Assembly (NCBI RefSeq): GCF_009733815.1
Contig: NZ_WNXY01000008.1
Coordinates: 283,231 to 347,230, forward strand
Source of the DNA: Pseudactinotalea suaedae
GTDB taxonomy: Bacteria; Actinomycetota; Actinomycetes; Actinomycetales; Beutenbergiaceae
Length of the DNA: 64,000 bases
Direction of reading: 5' to 3'
In this document: positions 30,705-38,438 of the stretch, piece by piece
How positions within the stretch are numbered: position 1 is the stretch's first letter
Layout: each line of letters starts with the position of its first letter
The notes under the pieces: model-generated
The model's database searches: none
What the model was told of the DNA's origin: nothing
The model's input: only the letters and a program-made list of their open reading frames with translations
Program-made: the position numbers and the translations under genes

Positions 30705-31452
30705 CGATGCCGGCCCGAGCGCGTGGATCGGCACCAGCTGGAAGATGACGAAGACGCTGGCGCAGGCGCGTGAGTACGCGCGGGTGCTGGCGGACGTCTC
30801 CTGGCCGAGCGGCGTGCAGCCGTTCGTGGTCCCGCCGGCCACGGCGATCGCCGCGGTGGCGGAGATCCTGCCGCCCGGCGGTCCGGTGCTCGTGGGTGCG
30901 CAGGACGCGCACTGGGAGGACGAGGGCGCCTGGACGGGTGAGATCTCGGTGCCGCAGGTGTGGGATGCCGGCGCGCGGCTGCTGGAGATCGGGCACTCGG
31001 AGCGGCGGGCGCACTTCGGCGAGACCGACGAGCGCGTGAACCTCAAGGTCCGCGCCGCGTTGCGACACGGGGTGCTGCCGCTGGTCTGCGTCGGCGAGGA
31101 TGCCGAGCAGCGGGCAGCGGGTGCGGCGGTCGAGGTGGTGTCGTCGCAGGTCCGGGCGGCGCTGGCGGGGGTTCCGGAGACTGCGCGGGTCCTCCTGGCC
31201 TACGAGCCGGTGTGGGCGATCGGGAGCGGCGGCCGGCCGGCGTCGCCGGACGACATCGTGGACGTGGTCGCGGCGATCGCCGACCTGGGTGGCACCGCTC
31301 GCCCTGTGCTCTACGGCGGATCGGTGTCGTTGGACAACGCTGCCGCGCTGATGGCAGTGCCACGGGTGAACGGTCTGTTCGTCGGCCGCTCGGCCTGGCA
31401 GGTGGAGGGCTTCATCGCGCTCGCGGCGATCGTGGCTGAGTGTTCCACGTGA
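30697..31452 (+). CDS. lerI: Triosephosphate-isomerase-family L-erythrulose-1-phosphate isomerase
   Basis: A 251-residue TIM barrel of the triosephosphate isomerase family. Catalytic residues are visible: Lys16 in GTSWKMT, His100 in [12 protein letters not shown] and Glu170 in [11 protein letters not shown], plus the phosphate loop VLYGGSVS. The N-terminal GTSWKMT replaces the usual G-N-W-K-M-N, a mark of the second TPI group (LerI/EryH) that isomerises L-erythrulose 1-phosphate to D-erythrulose 4-phosphate. GTG overlaps the RpiB gene by 8 bp. Its last four codons are part of a parS site. Confidence 0.8.
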   Translation: MSDDAGPSAWIGTSWKMTKTLAQAREYARVLADVSWPSGVQPFVVPPATAIAAVAEILPPGGPVLVGAQDAHWEDEGAWTGEISVPQVWDAGARLLEIGHSERRAHFGETDERVNLKVRAALRHGVLPLVCVGEDAEQRAAGAAVEVVSSQVRAALAGVPETARVLLAYEPVWAIGSGGRPASPDDIVDVVAAIADLGGTARPVLYGGSVSLDNAAALMAVPRVNGLFVGRSAWQVEGFIALAAIVAECST

Positions 31453-31455
31453 AAC
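31442..31455. other. parS site (overlaps the lerI stop codon)
   Basis: GTTCCACGTGAAAC, one mismatch from the palindrome GTTTCACGTGAAAC bound by chromosomal ParB. It covers the last codons and stop of the isomerase gene. Confidence 0.8.
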
Positions 31456-31474
31456 CCACCGCGCTGCGGCGGAG

Positions 31475-32104
31475 CTAGCGGTCGCTGAATCCGTGGCTGC
31501 GCACGAGTTTGCGCAGGTCTGGGTCGATGGGGCGGCCCGCTGTGACGACCAGTCCGTCGATCGTGATGTCCAGGACGGCCTCGAAGGTGCCGTCGGTGTG
31601 GACGCGCCTGGCGAGGTCCTGCTGCACGGTTCCCACGACGACGGTGAGAACGGTGTGCCACGCCATGTGCGCGACGGTCCGGTCGACGCCGGCGGCACTC
31701 AACCGCTCGGTGACCCGGTTCAGGATCTCGGGGCCGGCCTGGGTGGAGCCAGCGCGTTCCAGGATGAGGCCGGCCGTGTTCGGTCGTGCGAGCAGCCAGG
31801 CGCGGATGTCGACCGCCAGGTGACGCAGCCACTCCTGCCAGGGCCCCGGGCGGTCGGTCAGCTCGATGTGGGCGATCGCGTCGGCCACCACGGCGGACAG
31901 CAGCGCGTCGAGGCCGGACACATGGTTGTAGAGAGCGCTCGGACGGACGTCGAGGTCCGCTGCCAGCGCGCGAAGACTGAATGCGGGCAGCCCGTGGGTC
32001 TCGATCAGCTCGGCGGCGCGGGTGATCACCGCCTGGCGGGTCAGGCGCTGGTCTGCGGGCGGTGCGCCGCGGCGGCGGCTTGTTGCTGCATGAACGGTGC
32101 TCAT
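31475..32104 (-). CDS. TetR-family transcriptional regulator
   Basis: A 209-residue TetR regulator. N-terminal helix-turn-helix: TRQAVITRAAELIETHGLPAFSLRALAADLDVRPSALYNHVSGLDALLSAV (key residues LRALAADLDVRPSALYNHV). The C-terminal helical region resembles the TetR_C tetracyclin-repressor-like domains (WQEWLRHLAVDIRAWLLARPN). The ATG at 32104 is followed on the other strand by a small membrane protein gene 50 bp away. An imperfect inverted repeat CATATAG-N13-CTATGTG at 32102-32128 covers the start codon and may be its operator. Its ligand is unknown. Confidence 0.85.
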   Translation of the reverse strand: MSTVHAATSRRRGAPPADQRLTRQAVITRAAELIETHGLPAFSLRALAADLDVRPSALYNHVSGLDALLSAVVADAIAHIELTDRPGPWQEWLRHLAVDIRAWLLARPNTAGLILERAGSTQAGPEILNRVTERLSAAGVDRTVAHMAWHTVLTVVVGTVQQDLARRVHTDGTFEAVLDITIDGLVVTAGRPIDPDLRKLVRSHGFSDR

Positions 32105-32154
32105 ATAGCCTGCTCGTGGTCCTATGTGTACGGCGATCATATTTGGGAGGCGGC

Positions 32155-32451
32155 ATGAGACGCGACATCCTGGCGGGCGCGTTGCTTGTGAACGCGCTAC
32201 CGCACACGGTGACTGGCGTGGCCGGTCGGCGCGGCCTGACGCCACTCGGCGGGGAGGACTCATCCCCGGGCCTGAACCTGGTCTGGGCGGCGATGAATGT
32301 GGTCGGTGGAGCCGTGGTCCTGGCGAGCGCACCGTGGCGCGGACTCAGCGAGGCCGCCGCGGCGGACCGGAGGAGATCCGTCCAGCTCGGTGTCGCGGTG
32401 ATGGGTTCCTTCGGCCTGGTGTATGAGGTGGCGCGGGCGCGCGGGCGATAG
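32155..32451 (+). CDS. Small hypothetical membrane protein
   Basis: 98 residues, starting MRRDILAGALLVNALPHTVTG. Two hydrophobic segments (about 8-24 and 42-60) and a third weaker one near the end (VQLGVAVMGSFGLVYEVA) suggest a small inner-membrane protein. GGGAGG lies 5 bp before the ATG, a strong ribosome site. It is divergent from the TetR gene 50 bp away, so it is probably its target. I do not recognise a family with a known function. Confidence 0.7.
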   Translation: MRRDILAGALLVNALPHTVTGVAGRRGLTPLGGEDSSPGLNLVWAAMNVVGGAVVLASAPWRGLSEAAAADRRRSVQLGVAVMGSFGLVYEVARARGR

Positions 32452-32868
32452 GTCGCCCGCGACGTCGCCGGCGCGGTGATGGTGACACCGTGCTCTCGTA
32501 CGGTGGAGCGATGGGGCTCGAGAGCGGAGCGGGGGCGTTGTCGCCTGGCGATCGCCCTGTGGCTGCCCGAGGCCGCGGCTTGGGGGGACGTCGACGGCGC
32601 GCTCGAGATGGTCGCGTGGGGCGTCCGGGCGCTGTGAGATCAATAGGCGACTAGCGGCAGAGCGTGGCGGGCCATGGTGAGCCGGGAGTGGATGGTGTCC
32701 GTGCGGCGTCCTGGAGCTGCTGCGGCGTCGCAGAGCCGCGGTATGTGTCGATCAGGGCGAGGAGACTCTTGACCGGTTCGTTGAGCACGTGGACGGCTGA
32801 CATTGGCGGCCGTGGCGCGGTCCCCGAGCGCGGTCCCATGGGTTCGCCTTCTGGCTGACCCCGGGTGA

Positions 32869-32884
32869 TGTTTCACGTGAAACA
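32869..32884. other. parS site
   Basis: Perfect 16-bp palindrome TGTTTCACGTGAAACA, identical to the optimal parS consensus described for Bacillus-type ParB. Confidence 0.92.
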
Positions 32885-33165
32885 TCTGGCTGTGCGGAGC
32901 CGCAGCCGTGCGGCGTATGCCGCCTGCGTGTCCTGCCGGGCACGCGTTCGCTGGCGCTGAAGGCGGCCGGACGTGTGCCATGCGCTGCACTGACCACGTG
33001 TGGAGCGCCACGGTCACGAAGCCCTGGCTGCCTCCGCCCGCTTGCCGATGAGCCCGCGGGCGTGGACCTGTCGGACGGGCTGCTTCCGGGGGTTCGGTCG
33101 ACGGCTGTCGGACGGGTCGTCGCTCTTGCCTGGGAGGAAGAAGGTGCGGTAGATGCTCTACAGAT

Positions 33166-33179
33166 GTTTCACGTGAAAC
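33166..33179. other. parS site
   Basis: Perfect GTTTCACGTGAAAC palindrome. Confidence 0.92.
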
Positions 33180-33453
33180 GGCCGGCGGGCTGCGGCTGGG
33201 TCGGCGAGCGTGGAGCGCAGCGATGCCTGCCATGACTACGGGCCCATGTCACCAGGACCAGACGCATCCGTGGAGCAATCGGCGCGGTGCTTCTGGGTCT
33301 GGCGTCAGCGGCACCAGCACCAGCACCGGCACCCGCCCGAGCACCGACCACGGCGCGATCGCCCGCACGCGCCAGCACTCGCGTGAGCACCGGCATCCGT
33401 GCCTGCACGACACCCGAGCCAGCTCTGATGCCCGCGCAGCAGTTGCGCCAACA

Positions 33454-33597
33454 CCGCCACCCGCGGCCCCGCCGACTCCCATGCCAGCAGTCGCGGCAGT
33501 ACCGCCACCCGCGCCCTCACCGACGTCCGCGCCAGCAGTCGCGGCGGCGCCGCCACCCGCGCCCCCGCCGACTCCCGTGCCAGCACCGACATCTGCG
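33454..33597. repeat. 48-bp imperfect tandem repeat, three units
   Basis: Units start at 33454, 33502 and 33550, each beginning CCGCCACCCGCG and most containing GCCAGCAGTCGCGG. Being a multiple of three it keeps long Pro/Ala- or Gly/Ala-rich open frames on both strands, but neither resembles a known protein. It lies between parS sites. Confidence 0.8.
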
Positions 33598-33942
33598 CCT
33601 CGGACGGACTCCCGGCGCCAGCACCGGTACCGCCACCTCCGCCACCGCCTCCCCGTCACCGGCTCCACCGACGTCACGGCTCCACCGCGTCCGCCGTGGT
33701 CCGCCCCCCTGAGGCAGCCGCATGTGCTTGCCGTGTGTGCCCCGGGGCAGCTCGACCCGCCACGGGAACGCGAGCGCATGCGTGTGAGAGGGGATCGCGG
33801 CGTCAGCTGAACCGCTCAGCCCGTAGGACCCACGGCTCCGGACGGTGGCGTGTCGGGTTGCTACCAGTTGCTCCATGCGGCTCGAGCCGATCGGCGGTCT
33901 GGGCATGCGACGCGGCTGGCCCCGGGCCCAGGCGCGGATCGT

Positions 33943-33956
33943 GTTTCACGTGGAAC
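33943..33956. other. parS site (one mismatch)
   Basis: GTTTCACGTGGAAC, a single change from the palindrome; 52 bp from the next site. Confidence 0.85.
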
Positions 33957-33994
33957 GCACGCGTCGCAATCTTCGGGGAGCGAGCACCTGCGAT

Positions 33995-34008
33995 GTTTCA
34001 CGTGAAAC
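33995..34008. other. parS site
   Basis: Perfect GTTTCACGTGAAAC, just past the stop of the minus-strand GNAT gene. Confidence 0.92.
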
Positions 34009-34014
34009 GGGAAC

Positions 34015-34497
34015 CTAGTTCTCGGAGAGTGCCCCATCGGCCCACAGCAGTCTCTGACTGGTCCGGAACCCGTGGCGCTCGTACATGCGCGCTGATTCAG
34101 GAGATGCGTGCACCGTCACGTGCTCGACGCCGCGGGCTCTGGCGGTGGCCAGCACGGCGTCGACGAGGAGGCCGCCAACCCCGGCGTTCCTCAGCTCAGG
34201 CACCACGTAGCAGGACTGCAGGTCGCCCGACCATCGGTCGAGGCTTCGCACCGACGCTACGCGTGGGGTCAGCGCCAACCAGGCCATGCCGACCACCGTC
34301 ATGCCGGTGTCGACCGCGACGTGCGGAAGGTGTGTCGCCCGGTTCGCTTGGGCCCACGCGATGGCGGAGGAAACGAACTCGTCCTCGCCGGAGCTGGCGA
34401 AGCCGCCCTCGCGCTCCCATCGCCACCGCAATCGGACGAGCTGCTCCAGCTCGTCGTCGTGCGCGAGGCGAGCGCTGATGCCCGACCGTGCTGCCAC
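34015..34497 (-). CDS. GNAT-family N-acetyltransferase
   Basis: A 160-residue acetyltransferase: RLAHDDELEQLVRLRWRWERE at the start, core strand TVVGMAWLALTPRV, acetyl-CoA loop YVVPELRNAGVGGLLVDAVLATARARG (R-N-A-G-V-G, about residues 102-108) and end SARMYERHGF. The substrate is unknown. It is the only confident gene between the TetR/membrane pair and the second TetR, and is flanked by parS sites. ATG 34497. Confidence 0.85.
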   Translation of the reverse strand: MAARSGISARLAHDDELEQLVRLRWRWEREGGFASSGEDEFVSSAIAWAQANRATHLPHVAVDTGMTVVGMAWLALTPRVASVRSLDRWSGDLQSCYVVPELRNAGVGGLLVDAVLATARARGVEHVTVHASPESARMYERHGFRTSQRLLWADGALSEN

Positions 34498-35017
34498 GCC
34501 GGAAGTCTAGGCGGCATGTGGAAGGGGCCACCGTGGCCACCGCCAGGAGTCGTTGCTATGCGTGCCGAATGTGGAACCCGAACGAGACGTGGCTGGTCGG
34601 AACAGGTGAAGGAGGAGCTCCGATCGTGGATGCCTACGGCCGCTTGCCACGGAGAGGCGGCGCTGCGACGGGTGCACTCGCGCTGATTGCCCCGTCGGCT
34701 GCGGCCGCGGACACGCTGCGAGCGACCCGGCAGGAGCCGACCGTGCGGACGAGTCGGCGTGCACCGTTTCACGTGAAACGGCCGTCGCCTCAAGTCCGCT
34801 CGGGCGCAGGTGAGCATCGCACCGGAGCGATGCTCTCTCACTCGCAGCGCCAAGCCGCGATCTGTGAGCACAGAACGGTTGGCGCCCGTGCGCACGGGCC
34901 CGCTGTGCCCGGGCGTGCACCTGTCCCAGGGGCTGCCCATCCGTAGAGCGGTGCCGCCCGCAAGAGATCACCATCGTCGCCCGGGTCGCCGGGCCGCGCA
35001 CAACGACCGCGTCGAGA
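34498..35017. other. Intergenic region with one parS site
   Basis: 520 bp without a supportable gene. Holds the parS at 34766-34779; otherwise nothing recognised. Confidence 0.6.
34766..34779. other. parS site
   Basis: Perfect GTTTCACGTGAAAC; last of the six sites and about 17.6 kb from parA. Confidence 0.92.
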
Positions 35018-35560
35018 TCAGGCGAGGATCCGGGTGATCGCTTCGACCGCGGCTACCCGCCTCGTGTCGCTGCCCACACTGCCGGCAGCGGCCAGGAGGC
35101 CGGTCGGCGCAAGCTCCCAGGCCTGGGCGACGGCATAGATGATGACGAGGAGGTCGACGGCGCCGATGGTCGGTGACGCCTGCTGCTGCACCGCTTCTAC
35201 CTTCGCCAGGTACGTCTCCAGCGGCTCCGAGGCAGCCTCCGGTCGCTCAAGCTGCGCCCAGAGGCAGATACGCAGCACCTCCGGCTGGCGCTGATGGAAG
35301 TCGAACAGCTCGCCCACCCACGCCGGTAGATCGGACGGCTGCGGGGGGACCTCGTTCGCCATGCGAACGATCGCGGCGGAGAGCGCGGCGTCGAAGAGGC
35401 TGCTCTTGTTGCCGAAGTAGGCGTAGATCATGCGCACGTTGCTCTGCGCATCCTTCGCGATGCGGTCGATCCTGCCGCCGGAGTAGCCGTGCGCCGCGAA
35501 CTCCGTGACCGCGGCGGAGAGGATCCGTGCCCTCGTCGCCTCCGCGTCTCGCTGCGCCAT
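35018..35560 (-). CDS. TetR-family transcriptional regulator
   Basis: A 180-residue TetR regulator. HTH: EATRARILSAAVTEFAAHGYSGGRIDRIAKDAQSNVRMIYAYFGNKSSLFDAAL (key residues RIDRIAKDAQSNVRMIYAYFGNK). The C-terminal domain resembles the TetR_C group with FHQRQPEVLRICLWAQLERPE. Divergent by 88 bp from the F420-type gene and SDR. An inverted repeat TAAGTA-N6-TACTTA just downstream of that promoter's -10 is its probable operator. Confidence 0.87.
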   Translation of the reverse strand: MAQRDAEATRARILSAAVTEFAAHGYSGGRIDRIAKDAQSNVRMIYAYFGNKSSLFDAALSAAIVRMANEVPPQPSDLPAWVGELFDFHQRQPEVLRICLWAQLERPEAASEPLETYLAKVEAVQQQASPTIGAVDLLVIIYAVAQAWELAPTGLLAAAGSVGSDTRRVAAVEAITRILA

Positions 35561-35588
35561 GCTCGCTCCGTTCCTGCTCTGCCGTTGG

Positions 35589-35637
35589 TTGACACGATCG
35601 TCCTCGCAGGCCTAGCGTATAAGTAAATAGATACTTA
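35589..35637 (+). promoter_or_regulatory. Promoter with TetR-type operator
   Basis: TTGACA (35589-35594), 18 bp, TAGCGT (35613-35618), followed at once by the perfect inverted repeat TAAGTA-AATAGA-TACTTA (35620-35637). The operator covers the expected transcription start and ends 11 bp before the ATG of the downstream gene. Confidence 0.7.
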
Positions 35638-35648
35638 CTAGGAGCACG

Positions 35649-36074
35649 ATGGATTCCAGCATCGAACGGGCTTTGGCCATCACCCCCGCGTCGCGCGCCC
35701 GGGAGCGCACGATCGACATCACCACCACCGGCGCACGTACCGGCCGCTTGCGACGCATCGAGGTGTGGTTCTACCGGGTCGACGGGCGCATCTACCTCTC
35801 GTCGTCGCCGGCGCGCCGCGACTGGTACGCGAACATCGTGGCCAACCCTGACTTCGTGTTCCACCTCAAGAACGGGGTGCGGGCGGACCTGAAGGCCGTG
35901 GGCACACCGGTACTCGACCGCGCCGAGCGGGAGGTCGTGTTCTCGTCGATCATCGCCGACCTCAATCAGCCGTGGAATCCCGCAGGCATCCGCCAACCGG
36001 TCGCACCCCTCGACGCATGGATGCAGGGCAGCCCCCTCATCAGCGTCGATTTCCCCGACGGATCCGGCGCATGA
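35649..36074 (+). CDS. F420/deazaflavin-dependent nitroreductase-family protein (Ddn/FDOR-like)
   Basis: A 141-residue split-barrel protein of the nitroreductase/F420 oxidoreductase family (PF04075 type). Typical features: DITTTGARTGRLRRIEVWF, VDGRIYLSSSPARRDWYANIVANPDFVFHLK, with the G-x-x-T-G-x-x-R and D-W-x-x-N/A motifs. Members reduce substrates with F420H2 or bind flavin or heme analogues. It overlaps the following SDR in an ATGA arrangement, so the two probably act together on one imported or stress-related compound. Under TetR control by position. Confidence 0.82.
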   Translation: MDSSIERALAITPASRARERTIDITTTGARTGRLRRIEVWFYRVDGRIYLSSSPARRDWYANIVANPDFVFHLKNGVRADLKAVGTPVLDRAEREVVFSSIIADLNQPWNPAGIRQPVAPLDAWMQGSPLISVDFPDGSGA

Positions 36075-36838
36075 CCGCGAGCACCCCGCGGATCGCCGTG
36101 GTCACCGGGGCCAACCGGGGCCTGGGCCGAGCGGCAGCGCGTGCCCTCGCCCAGCGCGGCTTCGCCGTGGCGCTCACCTATCGGGGCGACCCTGGCGAGG
36201 CAGCCGGCGTCGTGGAGGAGATTTGTGACGCCGGCGGTGATGCCATCGTCGTGCGGCTCGACCTGGCGGACGTCGCCTCCTTTGCCGACTTCACGGTCTC
36301 GCTGCGGCACGACATCGACGCGCGGTGGGGCCGCTCCGCCATCGACGTGCTGGTCAACAACGCCGGTATCGGCCTGTTCGGCCGACTCGAAGACGCCACC
36401 GTGGATCAGTTCGACGCCCTCATCGGGACGAACCTGCGCGGCACCTTCTTCCTCATCCAGGCACTGGCGCCTCACATCGGCGACGGCGGTCGGATCATCA
36501 ACGTCTCCACCTCCCTCACCCGCCACGTCAGCCCCGGGACCTCGCTCTACGCGGCGTCGAAGACGGCGGTGGAGGCCCTGAGCCGCAGCCTCGCCGTCGA
36601 GCTCGGACCACGGGGAATCCGCATCAACAGCATCGCCCCCGGGCCCACGGCCACCGACTTCAACGGCGGTGCCATACGCGACGACCCTGACCTGCGCAGC
36701 AGCCTCGCCGCCCACACCGCCCTCGGTCGCGTCGGCGAGCCCGCCGAGATCGCCGACGCCATCGCAGCCCTCGCCTCGAGCGAGCTGCGCTGGATGACGG
36801 CCGAACGCATCGAGGTCTCGGGCGGCAGCCTGCTGTAG
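36071..36838 (+). CDS. Short-chain dehydrogenase/reductase
   Basis: A 255-residue classical SDR: TGANRGLGRAAARALA at residues 13-28, DLADVASF after the coenzyme region, LVNNAGIGLFGRL (N-N-A-G intact), catalytic Ser in NVSTSLTRH and Tyr/Lys in YAASKTAVEAL, and the C-terminus VSGGSLL. The Arg-rich loop after beta2 (TYRGDPGEA) leans toward NADP(H). Coupled to the upstream F420-type gene by a 4-bp overlap. Substrate unknown. Confidence 0.87.
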   Translation: MTASTPRIAVVTGANRGLGRAAARALAQRGFAVALTYRGDPGEAAGVVEEICDAGGDAIVVRLDLADVASFADFTVSLRHDIDARWGRSAIDVLVNNAGIGLFGRLEDATVDQFDALIGTNLRGTFFLIQALAPHIGDGGRIINVSTSLTRHVSPGTSLYAASKTAVEALSRSLAVELGPRGIRINSIAPGPTATDFNGGAIRDDPDLRSSLAAHTALGRVGEPAEIADAIAALASSELRWMTAERIEVSGGSLL

Positions 36839-36935
36839 AACCCGGCAGTGGGCCACCTGCAGCTCGAGCGTCCGCGCCGCGCCGGGAAGGAGACCTCAAG
36901 GCGCTCGTCGCCGAGGGACTCCCTCTGTCGAGCAG

Positions 36936-36954
36936 AATCCGATACGATCGGAAA
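36936..36954. promoter_or_regulatory. FadR-regulon operator site A (ALDH promoter)
   Basis: TCCGAT-ACG-ATCGGA (36938-36952) is a perfect inverted repeat. Its TACGAT also reads as a -10 for the aldehyde dehydrogenase gene 33 bp downstream. It is the best-matching copy of the motif shared by five sites. Confidence 0.75.
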
Positions 36955-36986
36955 CGGCATGACCGACCACGACCGAGGGAGCCGAC

Positions 36987-38411
36987 GTGCCCTACTTCAC
37001 CTCCTCCTACATCGACGGCACGTGGCGAGACGGCGATGGCCGGACGTTCGCTGTGATCGACCCAGCCGACGGCACGACGATCGCCGATTTCGCCATCGCC
37101 TCGGAGGCTGACTGCGCAGCCGCCGTCGCGGCCGCGGCGGCGGCCGGCCCTGGCTGGGCGGCCACCCCGCCCCGCGAGCGGTCGGAGATCCTGCGGAGTG
37201 TCTTCGAGATCCTGCGCTCGGAGCGGGAGGTGCTCGCGGAGACGATCGTGCGCGAGAACGGCAAGGCGTTCAGTGACGCACTTGCCGAAGCCGACTACGC
37301 GACCGAGTTCTTCCGGTGGTTCGCCGAAGAAGCGGTACGGATCCCGGGTGACTACCGGCTGTCGCCCAACGGTGACAAGCGGATCATCGTGACTCGGCAG
37401 CCGATCGGCGTCTCCCTGCTCATCACGCCGTGGAACTTTCCCGCGGCGATGGCCACGAGAAAGCTGGGACCGGCGCTGGCGGCGGGTTGCACCACCATCC
37501 TCAAGCCGGCGCGCGAGACTCCGCTGACGGCCACCTACGTCGTCGATGCGCTCGAGCGCGCCGGCGTGCCGAAGGGAGTGGTCAACCTCGTCGTGCCGGC
37601 CCCGACCGGCCCCGCCGTCGCGGCGATGCTCCACGATCCTGCGGTCACGAAGCTCTCGTTCACCGGTTCCACCGAGGTGGGACGCCTGCTGCTGAGGGAG
37701 GCGGCCGACACCATCGTCAGTGCCTCCATGGAGCTGGGCGGGAACGCGCCGTTCATCGTGCTGGCGGACGCCGACCTCGAGGAGGCGGTCGAGGGCGCCG
37801 TCGTCGCGAAGATGCGCAACGGCGGATCCGCCTGCACCGCAGCGAACCGCTTCTACGTCCACAGCAGCCGCTACGAGGAGTTCAGCGAGCGGCTCGCCGA
37901 AGCCATGGCCGAGTTCGAGCCCCGACCTGGCCTGGAGCCAGGCAGCCGGCTGGGGGCTCTGGTGTCGATGGGGGAGCGGGACAAGATCACCGACCTGGTG
38001 GGCACCGCGGTGTCCGAGGGGGCCCACGTCGCGCTCGGTGGCGAACCGCAGGGACCGGGGGCGTTCTTCACCCCGACCGTGCTCACCCAGGTGCAGCACG
38101 GCACCACGATCACCCGGACCGAGATCTTCGGCCCGGTAGCGACGCTGATCGCGTTCGACGACGTCGACACCGCCGTCGCGATGGCCAACGACACCGAGTA
38201 CGGCCTGATCGCCTACGTCTACGGCTCGGAGCGGGACGCCATGCGTGTGGCGCACCGGATCGACGCCGGCATGGTGGCGGTGAACCGCGGCGTTCTCAGC
38301 GACCCTGCCGCTCCGTTCGGAGGGATGAAGGCGAGCGGTCTTGGCCGCGAGGGGGCCACCGAGGGGATCCTCGAGTTCCTCGAGGAGAAGTACATCGGCC
38401 TGGCGCCCTGA
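36987..38411 (+). CDS. NAD(P)-dependent aldehyde dehydrogenase (succinate-semialdehyde DH type)
   Basis: A 474-residue ALDH. Rossmann region with TPWNFPAAMATRKLGPALAAGC and ILKPARETPLTA, coenzyme loop FTGSTEVGRLL, general base Glu in MELGGNAPFIV and catalytic Cys in NGGSACTAANRFYV (position about 280), followed by EIFGPVATLIAF and PFGGMKASGLGREG. Closest in form to the SSADH/GabD group, which includes semialdehyde and 2,5-dioxovalerate dehydrogenases. Usual C-x-x-A/S context reads SACTAA. The GTG start has GAGGGAG 5 bp upstream. Operator site A overlaps its promoter; convergent with the regulator gene. Confidence 0.9.
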   Translation: MPYFTSSYIDGTWRDGDGRTFAVIDPADGTTIADFAIASEADCAAAVAAAAAAGPGWAATPPRERSEILRSVFEILRSEREVLAETIVRENGKAFSDALAEADYATEFFRWFAEEAVRIPGDYRLSPNGDKRIIVTRQPIGVSLLITPWNFPAAMATRKLGPALAAGCTTILKPARETPLTATYVVDALERAGVPKGVVNLVVPAPTGPAVAAMLHDPAVTKLSFTGSTEVGRLLLREAADTIVSASMELGGNAPFIVLADADLEEAVEGAVVAKMRNGGSACTAANRFYVHSSRYEEFSERLAEAMAEFEPRPGLEPGSRLGALVSMGERDKITDLVGTAVSEGAHVALGGEPQGPGAFFTPTVLTQVQHGTTITRTEIFGPVATLIAFDDVDTAVAMANDTEYGLIAYVYGSERDAMRVAHRIDAGMVAVNRGVLSDPAAPFGGMKASGLGREGATEGILEFLEEKYIGLAP

Positions 38412-38438
38412 CCCCCGCTGGACCGGAGATCGACCGAG

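Larger units (their letters stand above)
32452..34014. other. Gene-poor parS-rich region
   Basis: About 1.56 kb with no protein I can support. Open frames here are low-complexity, lie in several frames over each other and read through parS sites (as FHVK or VSRET). It holds four parS sites and a 48-bp tandem repeat (33454-33597). A 50-residue minus-strand reading starting MSAVHVLNEPVKSLLALIDT near 32799 looks more protein-like than its surroundings and could be a remnant. Confidence 0.6.

Noticed and set aside
33454..33597. The 48-bp repeat as a CRISPR array
   Set aside because: Units abut without spacers and are imperfect; no cas genes are present.
32640..33810. Open frames in the parS region with FHVK/VSRET stretches
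   Set aside because: These peptides are translations of parS palindromes, and the frames overlap each other on both strands without homology.
36660..38255. A 531-codon minus-strand frame opposite the aldehyde dehydrogenase
   Set aside because: Composition is that of the reverse strand of a GC-rich gene; the ALDH on the plus strand has all catalytic motifs.
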